Shown one piece after another: positions 34,107 through 42,733 of a DNA stretch of 58,227 nucleotides. This stretch comes from Rhodospirillaceae bacterium (GTDB taxonomy: Bacteria; Pseudomonadota; Alphaproteobacteria; Azospirillales; Azospirillaceae), in assembly GCA_029267445.1 (NCBI GenBank), contig JAJUIU010000015.1, positions 1 to 58,227 of the forward strand, given 5' to 3'. Both the position numbers and the translations under genes were made by a program. The stretch's first letter is position 1. Each line of letters opens with the position of its first letter. The notes under the pieces were generated by a model, which was not told the origin of the DNA, did not search any database, and saw only the letters and a program-made list of their open reading frames with translations.

Positions 34107-34697
34107 TCAGCCCACCATCTGCTTGTTCATCTGGACCTGCTGCTCGATCATCTGGAGCTGCGAGGCCTCGAGCTGCTTCTGCATGCGCGGGAAGATCTCG
34201 CTCTCCTCCTCCTCGACATGCTCCGTGATCGTCCGGGTGAGCTGCTTGACCTTGCCCTCCCAATCCTCGCCCGTCATGGCGGCCATCTCCACCTCGAACA
34301 GGTGGACCTTCATCAGGGCATGCTCCTCATAGGCCTCCTGCGCCTCCTCCTCGCTGTCGGCGATGGTCTGGAGGGCCGGGTAGAGGGCGTTCTCCTCCGC
34401 CACGGCATGGGCCGTCAGCAAGGTCTTCAGTTGCTTCACATCCCGCTGCCGTTCCTGGGAGTCCGTCAGCGTCGCCATCTTCTGGAGCATCTGCGAGATT
34501 TGCCGATGGTCCTGGATCAGGTCGGCGAAGGGCTGGCCGCCGGCGGCGGTGGCGCGGCTGGGGCCGGTGGCGGCCCCGCCGGAGCCCTGGGTCTGGGCCA
34601 GTGCCGGCCCGGCGACGGCCGTGGCCGCGAGGGCGCCGGCGAGGCTGCCGGCAAGGGTGCCGAAGGCGCGGCGGTCGAAGGTGCGCTGGTCGGACAT
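34107..34697 (-). CDS. Tat-exported hemerythrin-domain protein
   Basis: A 196-residue protein. The N-terminus has twin arginines (DRRAFGTLAG) then a hydrophobic stretch ending AGPALAQ, a plausible Tat or Sec signal. The HHE domain follows, with candidate di-iron ligands in LIQDHRQIS, TAHAVAEENALYP, YEEHALMKVH and ITEHVEEEESEIFP. The C-terminus is Gln/Met-rich (QMIEQQVQMNKQM). Periplasmic hemerythrins may sense or bind O2 or NO. Tat export would suit insertion of the metal centre before transport. It converges with the ABC exporter gene. Confidence 0.88.
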   Translation of the reverse strand: MSDQRTFDRRAFGTLAGSLAGALAATAVAGPALAQTQGSGGAATGPSRATAAGGQPFADLIQDHRQISQMLQKMATLTDSQERQRDVKQLKTLLTAHAVAEENALYPALQTIADSEEEAQEAYEEHALMKVHLFEVEMAAMTGEDWEGKVKQLTRTITEHVEEEESEIFPRMQKQLEASQLQMIEQQVQMNKQMVG

Positions 34698-34826
34698 GGC
34701 GTGTCTCCCGCATGGGTGGCCGGGCGGGGTGCCCGGGGCTGCGGGCTACAACATCGGCCGCCGGTTCCCGTTACGCGGGAAGGACCGCCTGCGAATCACT
34801 CTCATGGCAGGCGGCGTGATTCCCGA

Positions 34827-35273
34827 TCACAGGTCCGTATAGGCCAGCCGGACGACCCGCCCCTCAACCGCCACCACGGCGGCCGCGCGGTCGGCGACCC
34901 AGCCGGACACGGTCAGCAGGGCGTGGTCGCCCGTCACCACGCCATGCCCCTCCGCAAGCTGCAGGCTGGCGCCGGTGCGCGACAGGTTGCGCGTGTGTCC
35001 GGCCAGCACCCGGTCGGCCACGGTCAGCAGCGCCGCCGACTCCACCGGGACACGGGGGAAACGCCGGCGCTCCCGGCCGTCGCGGGCACCGGAAGCAGCG
35101 CCGGTTCCGGCCCGCCGGTGGCCCAGGGATTCGGCGAGATCCACCCACTTGCGGCTTTCATCCGGGTCGTCCGTGTTCAGGGCCGCGCGCCAGCATTCGC
35201 GGATGCGGGCGATGCGCTCCTCCGTGTCCAAGGGATCGGTTTCGGGGCGGTCGCTGTCGACGGTGGCGGCCAT
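34827..35273 (-). CDS. PilZ-domain protein, probable c-di-GMP receptor
   Basis: A 148-residue cytosolic protein. The C-terminal half is a PilZ domain with the RxxxR-type motif in RERRRFPRVPV and the second c-di-GMP motif NLSRTGASLQL. The N-terminal half (ERIARIRECWRAALNTDDPDESRKWVDLAES) is acidic and helical. I chose the ATG at 35273; the longer frame reaches 35615 but overlaps the divergent outer-membrane gene region. The output is unknown; PilZ proteins commonly act on motility or polysaccharide export. Confidence 0.85.
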   Translation of the reverse strand: MAATVDSDRPETDPLDTEERIARIRECWRAALNTDDPDESRKWVDLAESLGHRRAGTGAASGARDGRERRRFPRVPVESAALLTVADRVLAGHTRNLSRTGASLQLAEGHGVVTGDHALLTVSGWVADRAAAVVAVEGRVVRLAYTDL

Positions 35274-35469
35274 GCGGGCGGCTTCCGGAAGGGGTGGTCT
35301 GCCGCCGCATCCTACGCCATGCGGCGGCGGCGCGCACCAGTCGCGCATGGCCCTATCTCCGTTGGGGAATATGTCGGCCGGCACCGGACCTGTTGAACCT
35401 TCCCGATTGATAACCGGCGGCGCCGCGCCATTTAGGGGTAGCCGCCGGGCGCCGCCCGGTCCCGCCACC

Positions 35470-36408
35470 ATGACACCGGTTCCGATGTCCAACACCGCCC
35501 CGTCCCCCATCATGGCAGCCCGCCGCCTCGCCGGCACCGCCGCCGCCATCGCCACCCTGGCCGCCACGTCCTTCGCGGTCCCCGCCGCCGCCCAGCAGGA
35601 ACCGCGCGGCCCCACGCCGCCCGCCCTGGGCGCCCAGGGCCCCGGCCAGCCGCTGTGGGAAGCGGGCCTGTTCGCCGCCGGCGGCTGGGTCGCCGACTAT
35701 CCCGCCTCCGGCGAGGGGCGGTGGCGCGGCCTGCCGGTGCCCTACGTCATCTACCGGGGTGAGATCATCCGCATCGGCGACCAGGGCGCCATCCGCGCCC
35801 GCCGCACCTTCATGGACGACCGGCTGGAGCTGGACATCGGCCTGGGCGGCGCCTTCGACGTCGACAGCGACGACAACGACGCCCGCCAGGGCATGCCCGA
35901 CCTCGACTTCCTGTTCGAGCTGGGCCCGTCGGTCGAGTACCGCTTCCTGCCGGCGGATTCGCCGGTGCAGGTGGAGGCGTCGCTGGAGGTCCGCGCCGTC
36001 TTCTCCACCGATTTCGGCAGCGTCGACCACCAGGGCTATGTCATCAACCCGCAGCTCAGCTACTTCAACCGCGCCGTCGGCGGCTCCCCCGTCAGCCTGT
36101 TCCTGGCCGTCGGGCCGATCTGGGGGCTGGGCGGGGTGAACGACTACTTCTACACGGTCGAGCCGCAGTTCGCCCGCCCCGGCCGCGCCGCCTACGAGGC
36201 GGATGACGGATACATCGGCACGGAATTCACGCTGGGGTTGAGCTACAAGGTGACGGACAGGCTCCGCGCCTTCTTCGGCGGCCAAGTCGGATACTTTGGC
36301 GGCTCCGCGAACGAGGACAGCCCTCTGTTCCAAGACGAGGTCAACTACAGCGTCGGCTTTGGCCTCAACTGGACCATCTACGAGAGCGCGAGTAGGGCGC
36401 GGAGTTAA
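35470..36408 (+). CDS. MipA/OmpV-family outer membrane protein
   Basis: A 312-residue protein. Signal peptide AARRLAGTAAAIATLAATSF with cleavage after AAAQ. The mature part matches the MipA/OmpV pattern: GAGGW-like FAAGGWVADYPASGEG, PYVIYRGEIIRIGDQG, DIGLGGAFDVDSDDNDAR, GMPDLDFLFELGPSVEYRF and the C-terminal amphipathic strand FGLNWTIYESA. This family includes murein-hydrolase scaffolds and OmpV porin-like proteins. Starts at 35470 or 35485 are both possible. It is divergent from the PilZ gene. Confidence 0.88.
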   Translation: MTPVPMSNTAPSPIMAARRLAGTAAAIATLAATSFAVPAAAQQEPRGPTPPALGAQGPGQPLWEAGLFAAGGWVADYPASGEGRWRGLPVPYVIYRGEIIRIGDQGAIRARRTFMDDRLELDIGLGGAFDVDSDDNDARQGMPDLDFLFELGPSVEYRFLPADSPVQVEASLEVRAVFSTDFGSVDHQGYVINPQLSYFNRAVGGSPVSLFLAVGPIWGLGGVNDYFYTVEPQFARPGRAAYEADDGYIGTEFTLGLSYKVTDRLRAFFGGQVGYFGGSANEDSPLFQDEVNYSVGFGLNWTIYESASRARS

Positions 36409-36532
36409 TTACTTAGAAACCTATTCATACTTATGCATCACCGCGTGTTCGCCCTTCCGCAGATGAACGCAATCTGATATACCACGATCGAGCGTGCGGG
36501 CCGGTGCGGGTGCCCGCTTGTCCGAGGGTTCG

Positions 36533-37069
36533 ATGGCATCGACGGTGTTGGTGAGCGATGCGCGACTTCAGGGGCCGGCCTGGGCGCGTATCGACAGGCT
36601 TGTGCGTCTCTGGAAGTCCCACGCCGACCGCGGCTGGCCGCCGCGGTTCGAGGCGCTGGACCTTCCCTTCTCCATCGCGGAGTACCTGCCCGGCGTGCTG
36701 ATCGTCGGCCGCGCGCCGGATGGCCGCTTCCGGTTCCGCCTGATCGGGACGGAGGTGGTGGCCTGGGCCGGCCGCGACCGCACGGGCCAGATCGTTCCAC
36801 CCGACGCCTATGGCGAGGGCATGGAGAGCTGGCAGCGGATCATGAACGCGACGATCGAGGGTGAGGGCATTCCCCGCTGGCTCGCCATCGGCCTGTGGCC
36901 CGGCTTCTCCACCCCGATCCGGGCCGTGTCGCTGCCGCTGGTCCGCAACGGCGAGCGGCAGATCCTCTCCTATCTCGAGCTCGAGGAATGGCCGCCGATC
37001 CCGGTCAAGGTCGCCCCAACCCACAGGCTGGTCGCCGAGTCGTGGGAGCGGATCGACTCCGCCGGCTGA
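36533..37069 (+). CDS. PAS_5 (DUF1457-like) domain protein
   Basis: A 178-residue protein composed of one PAS_5-type domain: RLVRLWKSHADRGWPPRFEALD, then LDLPFSIAEYLPGVLIV, FRFRLIGTEVVAWAGRD, and a C-terminal strand pair with AVSLPLVRNGERQIL. Such stand-alone PAS proteins are abundant in Rhodospirillales; their ligand and partners are unknown. The upstream region (36409-36532) is unusually AT-rich. The gene converges with the hybrid histidine kinase, its stop 1 bp away. The ATG at 36533 has GAGGG upstream. Confidence 0.82.
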   Translation: MASTVLVSDARLQGPAWARIDRLVRLWKSHADRGWPPRFEALDLPFSIAEYLPGVLIVGRAPDGRFRFRLIGTEVVAWAGRDRTGQIVPPDAYGEGMESWQRIMNATIEGEGIPRWLAIGLWPGFSTPIRAVSLPLVRNGERQILSYLELEEWPPIPVKVAPTHRLVAESWERIDSAG

Positions 37070-37070
37070 T

Positions 37071-39254
37071 CTAGGCCGCGCGCAGGTCCGTTCCGCCGGT
37101 GAGGGCCGCGCCGATGGCCGCGCGAAGCTGTTCCGGATGGAAGGGCTTGGCCAGCACCGTCGTGTCGGGCGGCAGCCCGTCGCGCAGCAGCAGCTCCCCC
37201 GTCACCAGCAGGGCCGGCATGTCACGGCCGGAGGCCTGCCGCAGGGCGGTGACCATGGCGATCCCGTCCCGGTCCCCGCGCAGGCGGAAATCCGTCAGCA
37301 GCAGGTCCGGCGGGTCCGCGCGGGCGGCCTCCAGCGCCGCCTCCACCGTCGATACCGCCGTCACCCGGCAGCCCCAGTCGCCCAGCATCATCTCGGTGGC
37401 GGCGAGCTGCAGCGCGTCGTCCTCCAGGACGAGCACATGGCGGCCGCGCGGCTCCGCCGTCACGGTCGCGGCCCTCTGCGGCGCCGCCTCGGCCCGCCGG
37501 GCCCGTGGCACGGTTATGGCGAAGACGCTGCCCCGTCCCGGCTCCGAGCGGAGGGTCAGCGGCAGGCCCAGCAGCTTCGTCAGCCTGTCCACGGTGGCGA
37601 GCCCGATGCCGAGACCCTTGGCCCGGTCCCGCTCGGGGTTCTGGAGCTGGTGGAACTCCTTGAAGATCTCCTCACGCTGGGCGGCGGGAATGCCGGGGCC
37701 CGTGTCCCAGACCTCGATCCGCAGCCGGTCGCCCGCCGGCCGGCAGCCCACGGCCACGCCGCCGGATCCCGTGTGCCGGATCGCGTTGGAGACGAGGTTG
37801 CGCACGATGGCGCCCAGAAGGTCGCGGTCGGTCTCCAGCCAGCCGGCGCAGGGCATCACGCGCAGGCGCAGCCCCTTCTCCGCCGCCACCGGACCGAACT
37901 CCACCGCCATCTCGTCCAGCAGCTCCTGCGCCGGGAAGCGGGTCGGCCGGGGCTCGGTCAGGCCGGCGTCCAGCTTGGAGATATCCAGCAGCGCGTTGAC
38001 CAGCCCGGCGTTCGCGCGCACCGCCACCTGCAGCTTGGCCGCCAGTTCCCGCTCCGGCCCCTCCGGCAGCCGCTCCACCAGCAGGTGCGACAGGCTGCGC
38101 ATGGCCTGCAGCGGCTGGCGCAGATCGTGGCTGGCCGCCGCCAGGAAGCGCGTCTTGTCCCGGTCGGCGGCTTCGGCCCTGGCGCGGGCGGCATCGATCT
38201 CGGCCTGCATGCGCTCCAGCTCCGCCACGTGCCGCTCGGTCGCCACCAGATCCCGCTCGGCCTCCGTCCGGCGGTCAACCTCTGCCCGCAGCGCGTCGGC
38301 AGCACGGCGCCACCGGGCGGTGGCCTTGCGTTCCCGCCGCGCGTTCGCCATCGCCAGTACCGTCATGCCGGTAAGGGCCGCGCTGCCCAGGAGAGCCGCC
38401 AGCAGGATCCAGCCCATCTGGTCGCGCCAGGGCTTCAGCGCCCCCAACCTGTCGATGCCGAAGACCAGGAAGGCCGGATAGTCGCCCAGCTTGGCGAAGC
38501 CGTAGATGCGCTCCACCCCGTCGGCGGCGGAGACGAATTCGTAGGTCCCCGAACGCCGCTCGCCCATCAGGCGGTAGAGCGGGCTCGCCTCCGGGATGCG
38601 GGGCGGCGGCCGGTCCATGCCGGGATAGCGGGCCAGCAGCTTCCCGTCGGCCCGGACCAGCCCGACCACATGCGGCGCCATGGCATGGATGCCGCCCCAG
38701 AACGCCTCGAAGTACTCCAGCGAGGAGGTGACGAGGATCAACCCGTCGAAGGTGCCCGGCGGCTGGCCGGCCGTCGGGCTGCGGCGGCGGCTGAGATTGA
38801 AGTTCAGGTTCCCCTTCAGACGGCCGACGATCATCTCTCCCAGGTGCGTCTCGTCCCGGTCCCGCAGGACCTGGAAATACTCCCGCTCCGTCACGGTGGA
38901 GTGGGGCATGGGGAAAAAGTCGGCGCTGTTGACGGTCCGCCCCTGGGGGTCGACCAGCCAGATGCCGTCCACATGGGGCGACTGGTCGCGCATGGTCTGA
39001 AGCAGGCCGTGGATGTCGGCCGACGTCTCGATGGTGTCCCAGGACAGGCCGCGCGTGCGGGCGTCGATGCGCGCGATCACCTGCTCTTGCGCCTCCAGCA
39101 CGCGCAGCGCGTGCTCACGCAGCAGCAGGGCCATGTCCTCCGCCTCCGCCCGGGCCTGCGCCAGGGTGGATTCGCGCAACAGCAGCCCGCTCGCCACCGC
39201 CGCGATCAACGGCAGGAGCAGGCAGGCCGCCAACAGGATGGGGAGGGGACGCAT
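37071..39254 (-). CDS. Hybrid sensor histidine kinase with receiver domain
   Basis: A 727-residue membrane kinase. Helix 1 (residues 5-26) and helix 2 (about 280-302) bound a periplasmic dCache-like sensor of about 250 residues (GIWLVDPQGRTVNSADFF, TEREYFQVLRD, VVGLVRADGKLLARYP). A coiled coil follows, then the HisKA box with His376 (AASHDLRQPLQAM), the ATPase boxes NLVSNAIRH, WDTGPGIP and KGLGIGLA, and a C-terminal receiver with the phosphoacceptor Asp655 (LLLTDFRLRG). The HDLRQP variant is typical of this alphaproteobacterial group. No response-regulator gene is adjacent. Confidence 0.94.
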   Translation of the reverse strand: MRPLPILLAACLLLPLIAAVASGLLLRESTLAQARAEAEDMALLLREHALRVLEAQEQVIARIDARTRGLSWDTIETSADIHGLLQTMRDQSPHVDGIWLVDPQGRTVNSADFFPMPHSTVTEREYFQVLRDRDETHLGEMIVGRLKGNLNFNLSRRRSPTAGQPPGTFDGLILVTSSLEYFEAFWGGIHAMAPHVVGLVRADGKLLARYPGMDRPPPRIPEASPLYRLMGERRSGTYEFVSAADGVERIYGFAKLGDYPAFLVFGIDRLGALKPWRDQMGWILLAALLGSAALTGMTVLAMANARRERKATARWRRAADALRAEVDRRTEAERDLVATERHVAELERMQAEIDAARARAEAADRDKTRFLAAASHDLRQPLQAMRSLSHLLVERLPEGPERELAAKLQVAVRANAGLVNALLDISKLDAGLTEPRPTRFPAQELLDEMAVEFGPVAAEKGLRLRVMPCAGWLETDRDLLGAIVRNLVSNAIRHTGSGGVAVGCRPAGDRLRIEVWDTGPGIPAAQREEIFKEFHQLQNPERDRAKGLGIGLATVDRLTKLLGLPLTLRSEPGRGSVFAITVPRARRAEAAPQRAATVTAEPRGRHVLVLEDDALQLAATEMMLGDWGCRVTAVSTVEAALEAARADPPDLLLTDFRLRGDRDGIAMVTALRQASGRDMPALLVTGELLLRDGLPPDTTVLAKPFHPEQLRAAIGAALTGGTDLRAA

Positions 39255-39392
39255 GCGCCGGACCCGAACGATTCGGTCCCTAAGGATGGGACGGCGCAGT
39301 GTGCAACCCGTTCTCGCGTGGGGCGATACGCCCCTTTCGGCTATGACCTACAGCCTACCACGCCCGCGCGGGCGCGGCGGTCGCCGGGCCGG

Positions 39393-39467
39393 TCAGTTCG
39401 GATCGGTGAGCAGGCAGAGCGCGCCGATGGCGATCAGGATGGCGATGACCATGAGGGACTGGTCCAT
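39393..39467 (-). CDS. 24-residue single-helix membrane peptide
   Basis: A tiny gene encoding 24 residues: MDQSL, a hydrophobic run MVIAILIAIGALCLL and the tail TDPN. Support comes from a GGAG ribosome site 9 nt upstream of the ATG, G/C-ending codons and a protein entirely consistent with one transmembrane helix. It is isolated between the histidine kinase and the ClpP-like gene. It may be a membrane micropeptide regulating a larger complex; no partner is evident. Confidence 0.6.
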   Translation of the reverse strand: MDQSLMVIAILIAIGALCLLTDPN

Positions 39468-39578
39468 GGGGGAACTCCAGACTGGGTTTCGCGATCGCCG
39501 CGCACTCTATCCATCCCCGCGGGCGCCGTCACGCGTCCGTTGGTCGCGGCCCGATGTCTCCGGTTCGGGGCAGCGCCG

Positions 39579-40247
39579 TCAGTTCACGACATTGTAGGAG
39601 GTGAGCTCGGCCGGGGTGAGCCAGTGGATGTCGTCGTGGAAGGTGCCGAAGATGCGGTCGAGGACGCGCAACGACACCCCCATCTTCACCAGGTGGACGG
39701 CCTGCGCCCCGGCGGCGGAGGCGGCGAACCTCTCAGTCACCATGATGATCTGCTCCACACGCTGATCGACGCTTCCCAAAGTCGGGTCGAGCAGCGCCTC
39801 GGTGATGAGCTGGCGATACCGCTCGCTGCCCGACCGGGAGGCGTTGTGCAGGCCGATCCGGCCGCCCGGCTCGACGGTCCGGGAGAAGCCGCCGACGAAG
39901 GCGAAGAAACAGGCGCTCGCGCAGGTGGTCCCCGCGCGGACCCTCGTCGGAAGGCGTTTCTCACGGATGAGGTCGCCCATCGCGATGCCGGCCCCGAGGC
40001 TGCCGCCCTGGGAGGCCAGCCAGACCTCGCCGACGCCCGGGTTGGCGGCAAGGGCCGCCTGGAACCGCCGGTCGTCTTCCGGGAGGATACGCCCACTGAC
40101 GGTCAGGATCGGATAATGCGGCCCGGCGACCACCGCGAACTCCACCGCCGCGGCCGGCCCGGCCGACACCAGGACGGCAAGCCCGAGGCCGAGCCCAAGT
40201 CGGAGCCGGAGAAGGACCCGCAGCGCGCCGCTCAGGCCAGGGACCAT
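39579..40247 (-). CDS. Secreted ClpP/crotonase-fold protein (COG3904-like)
   Basis: A 222-residue protein with a signal peptide (LRLGLGLGLAVLVSAGPAAA). The core resembles COG3904 periplasmic proteins with a ClpP-like fold: EVWLASQGGSLGAGIAMGDL corresponds to the Gly-rich oxyanion strip, TTCASACFFAFVGG carries the would-be nucleophile Ser between Cys residues, and GRIGLHNAS supplies a His in the position of the ClpP catalytic His. Activity is unproven in this family. It starts 16 nt inside the upstream lipoprotein gene, so the two are coupled. Confidence 0.8.
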   Translation of the reverse strand: MVPGLSGALRVLLRLRLGLGLGLAVLVSAGPAAAVEFAVVAGPHYPILTVSGRILPEDDRRFQAALAANPGVGEVWLASQGGSLGAGIAMGDLIREKRLPTRVRAGTTCASACFFAFVGGFSRTVEPGGRIGLHNASRSGSERYRQLITEALLDPTLGSVDQRVEQIIMVTERFAASAAGAQAVHLVKMGVSLRVLDRIFGTFHDDIHWLTPAELTSYNVVN

Positions 40248-40741
40248 GCCCCGTTCCTGAAGCAGAAGCGGGAGGTTTCCGCCTTCTCCTGGCCATCGAT
40301 CACATAGACGCTCCGCACATCCTTGCAGAGATCATTGTTAACGACCTTCGCCGGCGACGCGGGCTCGGCATATCCATGGACTCCGGGGTTCTTCTCACTC
40401 TCCCAGATGATCCGGTCGGCACCCTGGGCGTTCGCGGCCCGGGTGGCGGCGGCCTGGGCCCTGATCCGGTCGGCTTCGTCAAGCTCCCGGCCGATGGCGC
40501 CGCCGGCTGCCGCCCCCAAGGCGGCACCGGCGAGGATGGCGGCGGTGTTTCCCCGGCCATCCCCGATCTGGGAACCGAGCGCGGCACCCAGGATGGCCCC
40601 CAGAATCGCCCCCGTCTGTTGCTTGTTGGCTTGTCCGTCCTGTGTGGCGCACCCCGTGAGCATCAAGGAGACGGCGCCAAGGACCGCGACGACGCGTGCG
40701 AAATCAGAGAGGGAAGTCCGCATGGATTGCCCCTTCATCAT
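40232..40741 (-). CDS. Glycine-zipper surface lipoprotein (17-kDa antigen-like)
   Basis: A 169-residue lipoprotein. The signal peptide ends in the lipobox LMLTGC, and the Cys would be acylated. A glycine-zipper domain follows (TGAILGAILGAALGSQIGDG, then LAGAALGAAAGGAIGREL), like the Rickettsia 17-kDa antigen and SlyB families. The C-terminal domain has three conserved-looking features: DRIIWESEKNPG, CKDVRSVYVIDGQ and SRFCFRNGAWSLA. The ATG at 40741 with GAGGTGGG upstream is preferred. The 3' end overlaps the ClpP-like gene by 16 nt. Confidence 0.86.
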   Translation of the reverse strand: MMKGQSMRTSLSDFARVVAVLGAVSLMLTGCATQDGQANKQQTGAILGAILGAALGSQIGDGRGNTAAILAGAALGAAAGGAIGRELDEADRIRAQAAATRAANAQGADRIIWESEKNPGVHGYAEPASPAKVVNNDLCKDVRSVYVIDGQEKAETSRFCFRNGAWSLA

Positions 40742-40850
40742 CGTCCCACCTCGTCGGATTAGGGCGATTCCGCCGGACACTGTCCAGGATTTTTCCGCAA
40801 AGGTTGCCCTGGCGGTACCGGGGGTGGGTCGGGCGGGCGTCGTTCCGGCC

Positions 40851-41336
40851 CTATTCCGCCGCGAGCGCGCGCAGCGTGCGGCGCCGGGGGCCGCGCAGGA
40901 GCTTCAGCCAGAGGGCCAGATAGGCCGGCTCGCCCGTCTCGTCCGCCAGCGGCTGCATCAGCCGTTCATAGGCGACCTCGCCCAGGCGGGTGTCGAAGCT
41001 GACGAGTTGCGCCGTCAGCCCATGCCCGCGCAGCCCGGCCAGATGGTGGCGCCGCGTCTCGTCGTCCGGCTCCCCGGTGACGAGGGATCCCAATTCCATG
41101 CCGGTGATCTCCCCGCCGTAACTGCCGCAGATGCTGGTCCCGGCGAGCCGGACCCACAGCCTGTCCGGCGGCGTGAAGCGCAGAATGCACAGGTTGGGAA
41201 GCAGGGCGGGGCCCAGGTTCTCGGGCACGAAGCGGCACTTCGGCACCAGGCCGTCGACGGCATGGGCCATGCAGAACGCCGCGAAGGCGGCGGCACCGCA
41301 GCTGTAGTCACGCATGGCGAGCGGGCGGGTCGGCAT
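40851..41336 (-). CDS. PAS_5-like domain protein
   Basis: A 161-residue protein resembling PAS_5 sensory domains: DYSCGAAAFAAFCMAH, LGPALLPNLCILRF, RLWVRLAGTSICGSYGGEITG (the usual FRLVGT-x-I-x-x-x-x-G-E-x-T-G pattern), then a C-terminal RGPRRRTLRALAAE tail. It carries five Cys, more than the family usually shows. It is distantly related to the protein at 36533-37069. A GGGAGACGG ribosome site precedes the ATG at 41336. Ligand and output are unknown. Confidence 0.72.
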   Translation of the reverse strand: MPTRPLAMRDYSCGAAAFAAFCMAHAVDGLVPKCRFVPENLGPALLPNLCILRFTPPDRLWVRLAGTSICGSYGGEITGMELGSLVTGEPDDETRRHHLAGLRGHGLTAQLVSFDTRLGEVAYERLMQPLADETGEPAYLALWLKLLRGPRRRTLRALAAE

Positions 41337-41381
41337 TGTTCGCCGTCTCCCTGGGAGCACCGCCGCCAGCGTAGGGAGCGA

Positions 41382-41404
41382 TTCCTTAAACGGGGGTTAA
41401 GGAA
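41382..41404. promoter_or_regulatory. Perfect 8-bp inverted repeat between RTX and PAS genes
   Basis: TTCCTTAA and TTAAGGAA flank a 7-nt ACGGGGG centre. It lies 14 bp beyond the RTX stop and 46 bp upstream of the PAS_5 start, so it may be an operator for the PAS gene or a weak terminator. Confidence 0.45.
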
Positions 41405-41417
41405 CCGCCCCCCGCCA

Positions 41418-42563
41418 TCAGACGAAGACGAACCACTCGGCCGTGACCGCCGTCCAGACGACCGCGCCCATGCTGATGGTGGAGCCGTCGCCCAGGGTGA
41501 TCAGCGCCTCGCCGCCGTTCCCCTGGCTGACGGACCATGTCGTGCCGGGGGCGAGCTGGATGCGGTCGCCCTCGCCGAAGTTGAAGTCGGCGATCCGGTC
41601 GGCCCCGCCGCCCGTTCGGAACACGAACCGGTCGGCACCCGCCCCGCCCCAGAGCGTGTCGTCGCCGAGGTCGCCGGACAGGGTGTCGTTCCCGGCCCCG
41701 CCATACAGCAGGTCCTGGCCCTGGCCGCCGAAGACGGCATCGCCGCCGTCGTCGCCGTACACCGTGTCATTGCCGATGTTGCCGTTGACGTGCAGGTCGT
41801 TGCCGGCACCGCCATAGACAAGATCGTTTCCTTGGCCTCCACGGACCCAAGAGTCGTCGCCATCGCCACCATAAACGGTGTCCTGGCCTAGATTGCCATT
41901 AAGGTCGTCCGAGCCGTCACCACCATAAATCAGATCATTATCATCAAGGCCACGGACACTATCATTCCCGGCATCGCCGTAGATCGTGTCATTTCCCGCA
42001 TCACCGTCGATCCAATCAGCGCCTCCATTGCCCCAAATCCTATCCCCGGCCAGGCCTCCATAGATCTGTTCACCGATGTTCTCACCGCGGATGAAGTCAG
42101 GGTCGGGCGTTCCAAACAACGTCGACGGACGAGTAGCACCTGGCGCGAGAGAAATACCAACACCCGTAGTACCAAATGCGCCTTGGACAAATTCCCAGGA
42201 GACAAACAGGTAATATGTTCCGCTCTGTGGTGGCGTAAAGTTGATGATTGTATCTTCCCTGAAGCCCTCTATGGCACTGCCGCCGTCAGTAAAACTTAGC
42301 AAATACCCAGCAGAATCGTATATAGAGATTGACGGTGTGTAGTCAGCTACTAGCGCCGCGATAAGCGGGACTCTCTCTCCTCCCGTCAGATTTACGGGAA
42401 TGAATACAGCAGATCGAGATGAGCTGAGTGTAATAATATCGGCCGCAATTAACCTTCCCTCATCATTTAATCTGAAAGTCAGCTGATTTTCCGGAAAGAG
42501 CCACGTATTCAAGCTTCTTGCCAGAGCGGCGTCTGACGCTGTCCAGAATAGATTCCGTGCCAT
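41418..42563 (-). CDS. RTX calcium-binding protein with a PPC-like N-terminal domain
   Basis: A 381-residue protein, probably exported by a type I system. Residues 1-150 are not RTX: FPENQLTFRLNDEGRL and INFTPPQSGTYYLFVSW look like a bacterial pre-peptidase C-terminal (PPC) domain. Residues 155-330 contain many GGxGxD nonapeptides (YGDAGNDSVRG, YGGAGNDLHVNG) that bind Ca2+. The last 60 residues (FRTGGGADRIADFNFGEGDR onward) are the usual C-terminal secretion region. The 5' two-thirds is distinctly more AT-rich than the 3' third, which is almost identical to the next RTX gene, a mosaic pattern. No T1SS genes are in the window. Confidence 0.88.
   Translation of the reverse strand: MARNLFWTASDAALARSLNTWLFPENQLTFRLNDEGRLIAADIITLSSSRSAVFIPVNLTGGERVPLIAALVADYTPSISIYDSAGYLLSFTDGGSAIEGFREDTIINFTPPQSGTYYLFVSWEFVQGAFGTTGVGISLAPGATRPSTLFGTPDPDFIRGENIGEQIYGGLAGDRIWGNGGADWIDGDAGNDTIYGDAGNDSVRGLDDNDLIYGGDGSDDLNGNLGQDTVYGGDGDDSWVRGGQGNDLVYGGAGNDLHVNGNIGNDTVYGDDGGDAVFGGQGQDLLYGGAGNDTLSGDLGDDTLWGGAGADRFVFRTGGGADRIADFNFGEGDRIQLAPGTTWSVSQGNGGEALITLGDGSTISMGAVVWTAVTAEWFVFV
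41421..41815. repeat. Segment nearly identical to 42736-43130 (RTX 3' ends)
   Basis: About 395 bp at the 3' end of this RTX gene match the 3' end of the second RTX gene with only scattered substitutions. Upstream of about 41820 the two diverge sharply. This is the footprint of a recent duplication or gene conversion. Confidence 0.85.
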
Positions 42564-42733
42564 TGTTGTCCCCATATCACCGCATTTCGACGTACTCCCA
42601 TAGAGTATGCACAAGGAAGTTATTCAATCAACCAGATGAACATGTTTAGGTTTCTAAGAAGTCTGGCTGCTAGCTAGTTAATTGTTATGCACCTTGAGTT
42701 TGCATCCAGACGGCCAGTTGAAGCTCGGCACCG

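Noticed and set aside
36861-40307. 1148-residue rightward frame opposite the histidine kinase and ClpP-like genes
   Set aside because: Antisense shadow: the leftward frames carry intact HisKA, ATPase, receiver and ClpP-like motifs, while this frame shows none.
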